Assembly: GCA_009700815.1 (NCBI GenBank) | Contig: WLLG01000015.1 | Coordinates: 1 to 17,155, forward strand | Direction of reading: 5' to 3' | Length of the DNA stretch: 17,155 bases | Origin: Actinomycetota bacterium | GTDB lineage: Bacteria; Actinomycetota; Acidimicrobiia; Acidimicrobiales; Microtrichaceae | In this document: positions 14,607 through 17,155 of the stretch, piece by piece | Position numbering within the stretch: position 1 is the stretch's first letter | Layout of the letters: each line of letters begins with the position of its first letter | The notes under the pieces: generated by a model | What the model saw: only the letters and a program-made list of their open reading frames with translations | What the model was told of the DNA's origin: nothing | The model's database searches: none | Made by a program: the position numbers and the translations under genes

Positions 14607-16100
14607 ATGAAAAACAACCTGATTCGCCCAGCCATTGCGATAGCAGTTTTGGCAGTTCTCAGTGTGTCATGTAGCAGCGGGTCCGACGGAGCGAGCGAAT
14701 CCGCTACGAGTGACCAGAGCAGCACGACAGTGCTAGAGGCGAATCCCGCCAACTGCCCCGTCAAAGCCCTGGATTCGGCTAGCAAGCCAGTTGAACTGAC
14801 GGTTTGGCACCCGTATAACGCTCTCACCAAAGAATCCCTCGAGAAGGCCGCAACGGCCTATAACGCGTCACAATCCGAGGTGCGGGTCTCAGTTGAAGCC
14901 CAAGGTACCTATGAAGAGCTCCTCAAGAAATACGAGGAGAGCCTCGGCGACCCTTCCACACTCCCCGACCTTGTCTTCGCCGAGGACACCACCTTGCAAT
15001 TCATGATTGATTCCGGTTCTGTCATTCCTGCCGCTGACTGCATCGCAGCCGACCCTGCCGCTGGGCAGTTCTACAAGGAACTCCTCCCGGCTGTAAGGAA
15101 CGCCTTTAGCTCTCAGGGCCAACTCTGGCCTGGGGCCTTTGGCGTCTCTATGCCCATCATGTATGTCAACAATGCTCACCTAGCTGCAGCAGGGCTAAGC
15201 CCAACAGCACTTCCCACCACTCTGGACGAAGTGCGTACCGCGGCCGAAAAGATCAAGGCCGCACAGATTCCCGGCGTGGAGTTCCCAGTGGTCATGGAAC
15301 TGTACGGCTGGTACCCCGAAAACTGGCTCACTGGCGTACAGCAAGAAATTGTTGACCAGGGCAACGGCCACGAGGGGCGTGCAACGAAATCCGAAATGAA
15401 GAACGAGTACACCACCGAAATCCTTGACTGGATGCAAGGGATGCAACAGGACGGCCTCCTCAAGGCCTACCCGTATGCAGCGGGAATCGACCAGTTCTTG
15501 GCAATGGGAAACCAGAGTTCCTCGATTCTGATCGACGGGTCACGGGCCATAACGACAGTCAACGCAATCGTCCAGAATTCCTATACCGGCGACGCAGTCG
15601 AGGGTGCAGGCTCAGTAGATAGCGCTGCGCTTGCGGGCCTTGACCTTGGTGTCGGGCTAGTTCCCGGCTTGAAAGCAGCCGGCCAAGGGACAGTTTGGGG
15701 ATCGGCCGCCTACCTAGTGGCCGGGCCCGAAGATGCCAAGATCGCCGCAGGTTGGGACTTCATGAAGTTCTTCAACTCAACTCCAGTTCAGGTGGATTGG
15801 ACCTTGCAAGGCTCGTACTTGCCGGTGTCCACTGCAGTTCAAGAAGATCCAATCATCGTGGACTATTTTGCCAACGACCCAGCCGGCAAGTGGCTTGGCG
15901 TTGCCAACCAGCAGTTGCTCGGCCTGGATCCAGACTTTCCTGGCCCAGTGATCGGGCCGTACAACCAGTACCGATCTGGAATCCACACAATGCTCGAAGG
16001 TGTCGTCCTTGGCGGGAAAGACCCCGCAACGGCGCTGTCAGAGTTCAACACAAAGTTCCAGTCAGATCTGGATACGTATGCCAAAGAGGTCGCCGGCTAG
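14607..16100 (+). CDS. ABC importer solute-binding lipoprotein (family 1, UgpB-like), first copy
   Basis: 497 residues from ATG 14607, which is preceded by AAGGGA (14598-14603). The frame is open further upstream, but only this start gives a proper lipoprotein signal: basic MKNNLIR, hydrophobic core, and the lipidation site SVSC with Cys22. A Ser/Thr/Asp-rich linker follows. The mature domain has features of family 1 extracellular binding proteins: VELTVWHPYN (62-71), YNASQSEVRVSVEAQGTYEEL, QLWPGAFGVSMPIMYVNNAHLAAAG, and TALPTTLDEVRTAAEKI. This resembles UgpB-type proteins, so glycerol-3-phosphate derivatives or sugars are candidate ligands. Cys50 and Cys145 are probably a disulfide, since both recur in the paralogue that follows. 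It delivers substrate to the two permeases just upstream. Confidence 0.93.
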   Translation: MKNNLIRPAIAIAVLAVLSVSCSSGSDGASESATSDQSSTTVLEANPANCPVKALDSASKPVELTVWHPYNALTKESLEKAATAYNASQSEVRVSVEAQGTYEELLKKYEESLGDPSTLPDLVFAEDTTLQFMIDSGSVIPAADCIAADPAAGQFYKELLPAVRNAFSSQGQLWPGAFGVSMPIMYVNNAHLAAAGLSPTALPTTLDEVRTAAEKIKAAQIPGVEFPVVMELYGWYPENWLTGVQQEIVDQGNGHEGRATKSEMKNEYTTEILDWMQGMQQDGLLKAYPYAAGIDQFLAMGNQSSSILIDGSRAITTVNAIVQNSYTGDAVEGAGSVDSAALAGLDLGVGLVPGLKAAGQGTVWGSAAYLVAGPEDAKIAAGWDFMKFFNSTPVQVDWTLQGSYLPVSTAVQEDPIIVDYFANDPAGKWLGVANQQLLGLDPDFPGPVIGPYNQYRSGIHTMLEGVVLGGKDPATALSEFNTKFQSDLDTYAKEVAG

Positions 16101-16199
16101 CCCCAAAGTCAGTCCTAGCAAGCAGAGTTCACCATCTGTTTGCGCAGAACCTGCATGCGCGGCCCGCCCGGCAACTAACTTGGTGGTTTGCTACTAGGT

Positions 16200-16232
16200 G
16201 CCGTGAATCAAACACGGCCCTGAGGTGCCTCA
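16200..16232. promoter_or_regulatory. Hairpin and adjacent palindrome before the second binding-protein gene
   Basis: GCCGTG-AATCAAA-CACGGC (16200-16218) is a 6-bp stem with a 7-base loop. Two bases later TGAGG-TG-CCTCA (16221-16232) is a second perfect inverted repeat. They lie between the two paralogous binding-protein genes and end 19 bases before the ATG. No T run follows, so a processing/stability hairpin or an operator fits better than a terminator. Confidence 0.45.
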
Positions 16233-16251
16233 AGCACAGGAGAACTGCCAG

Positions 16252-17155
16252 ATGCAGAATCAGCCCAACACTCGCCCGCTCAGTTCCTCGGCGCCTCGGC
16301 AGGTCCGACCCAAACATCGAACACAACTCGGTGCAGCGCTGCTCCTTGTGCTCGCTCTGTTCGCGCTGGCCTGCAGTAGCTCTGACGGTGAATCTGGGTC
16401 AGGCAACACAAGCAAGGGCGATGCCTCGCTGTGCCCCGTTGCTGCGCTCGATGATGCCGCCGGGCCAGTCAAGATCACCATTTGGCATGCATGGATCGGA
16501 CTGACTGCAAAGACTCTTCAAAGCATTGCGGACTCGTACAACAAGAGCCAGACCAAGGTTGTTCTTTCGGTAGAGGCTCAGGGGAGCTACGAGGAACTCC
16601 TCAAGAAGTACCAAGACGCTCTCGGCGATCCGGCTTCGCTGCCCGATATTGTGCTGAGCGAAGACACCACCACGCAGTTCATGATTGATTCGGAGTCCAT
16701 CGTTCCCGCTCAAGATTGCGTGGCTGCGGACGAAGCAGCGGCGGCCATCTACGAGGACATCCTCCCTGCTGTCATCAGCGGGTACACCGTTGATGATGTG
16801 CTCTGGCCTGCTGCATTCTCGGTGAGCCAGCCCGTGCTCTATGTCAATCAGGCTCACTTGGCCGCTGCCGGGGTGGACTCAACCCCAACAGCTCTGCCCA
16901 AAACCTTGGCTGAACTGCGGGCCACCGCCGAAAAAATCAAAGCGGCAAATATCCCCGGGGTTGAGCAACCACTCGTCTTGCGGGTTGACTCTTGGTACCT
17001 CGAGCAGGCTCTCGCTGGCGTTGAACAACCAGTGGTCAACAACAGCAACGGTCGCTCTGGATTGGCTACAGAGTCAGAACTCATCAGCGATCCAACAACC
17101 GAGGTCTTTCAGTGGTTCCAATCCATGCAAAAGGACGGCCTCCTCAAAGCAGTCC
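16252..17155 (+). CDS. ABC importer solute-binding lipoprotein, second paralogous copy (3' end outside window)
   Basis: About 301 residues are present and the frame runs open to the right edge. ATG 16252 has a good Shine-Dalgarno, AGGAGA (16238-16243), 8 bases upstream. A longer basic N-terminus (to about residue 25) precedes a hydrophobic core ending ALAC, so Cys41 is the predicted lipidation site. The mature part is clearly paralogous to the preceding protein: by hand I count 68 identities over the 114 residues from the conserved Cys (Cys61 here). Shared blocks include SVEAQG, YEELLKKY, LGDP, EDTT, QFMIDS and TALPKTL. Cys61 and Cys156 match the Cys50/Cys145 pair of the first copy with the same 95-residue spacing. 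It probably serves the same permeases with a different ligand preference. Confidence 0.92.
   Translation, partial: MQNQPNTRPLSSSAPRQVRPKHRTQLGAALLLVLALFALACSSSDGESGSGNTSKGDASLCPVAALDDAAGPVKITIWHAWIGLTAKTLQSIADSYNKSQTKVVLSVEAQGSYEELLKKYQDALGDPASLPDIVLSEDTTTQFMIDSESIVPAQDCVAADEAAAAIYEDILPAVISGYTVDDVLWPAAFSVSQPVLYVNQAHLAAAGVDSTPTALPKTLAELRATAEKIKAANIPGVEQPLVLRVDSWYLEQALAGVEQPVVNNSNGRSGLATESELISDPTTEVFQWFQSMQKDGLLKAV

Noticed and set aside
15695..16504. A plus-strand open frame running from the first binding-protein gene into the second
   Set aside because: It is out of frame with both paralogous genes, is rich in Arg/Ser/Cys, and crosses two well-supported coding regions.

Overview
The window looks like a chromosomal segment from a moderately GC-rich actinobacterium. 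The evidence is a coenzyme F420 biosynthesis gene (cofC/fbiD) lying head-to-head with gpsA, as in mycobacteria, frequent GTG starts, several starts sitting directly behind a TANNNT -10 box (leaderless style), and actinobacterial-looking protein sequences. I cannot fix the genus. An uncultured or aquatic lineage such as Acidimicrobiia is possible but is only an impression. I see no rRNA, tRNA, CRISPR array, insertion sequence, prophage or defence island.

Layout. (1) 3-815 (+): C-terminal part of a GH38-type alpha-mannosidase, cut by the left edge. (2) 908-2197 (+): a complete cytochrome P450. (3) 2158-4266 (-): a 702-residue protein of unknown function whose parts resemble the non-catalytic architecture of (alpha/alpha) toroid glycosidases; its 3' end overlaps the P450 gene tail-to-tail and carries a short tandem repeat. 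(4) 4339-5349 (-): gpsA. (5) 5485-6944 (+): cofC and a PIG-L/LmbE deacetylase, coupled by an ATGA overlap and divergent from gpsA. (6) 9595-6990 (-): metG coupled by a GTGA overlap to a single-pass membrane protein with an exported domain. (7) 9684-11383 (+): a PolB-type DEDDy 3'-5' exonuclease, then a protein I do not recognise. (8) 11521 to the right edge (+): a carbohydrate-type (CUT1, Ugp/Msm/Mal-like) ABC importer in the order ATPase, permease, permease, lipoprotein binding protein, second paralogous lipoprotein binding protein; the last is cut by the window end.

How the genes work together. The five genes from 11521 form one importer: two membrane permeases with EAA loops, an MsmK/UgpC-like ATPase with a C-terminal extension, and two alternative substrate-binding lipoproteins about 60% identical over the stretch I aligned by hand. 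The binding proteins have UgpB-like features, so sn-glycerol-3-phosphate-type or oligosaccharide substrates are plausible but unproven. gpsA makes glycerol-3-phosphate, cofC makes the activated side-chain precursor of F420, metG charges tRNA-Met; these are housekeeping genes. The GH38, P450 and 702-residue genes look like accessory metabolism.

No stretch longer than about 165 bases lacks a gene. The main non-coding signals are TANNNT boxes 6-7 bases ahead of GTG starts, a 12-bp direct repeat ahead of the first binding protein, and inverted repeats ahead of the ATPase, ahead of the second binding protein and across the gpsA stop codon.
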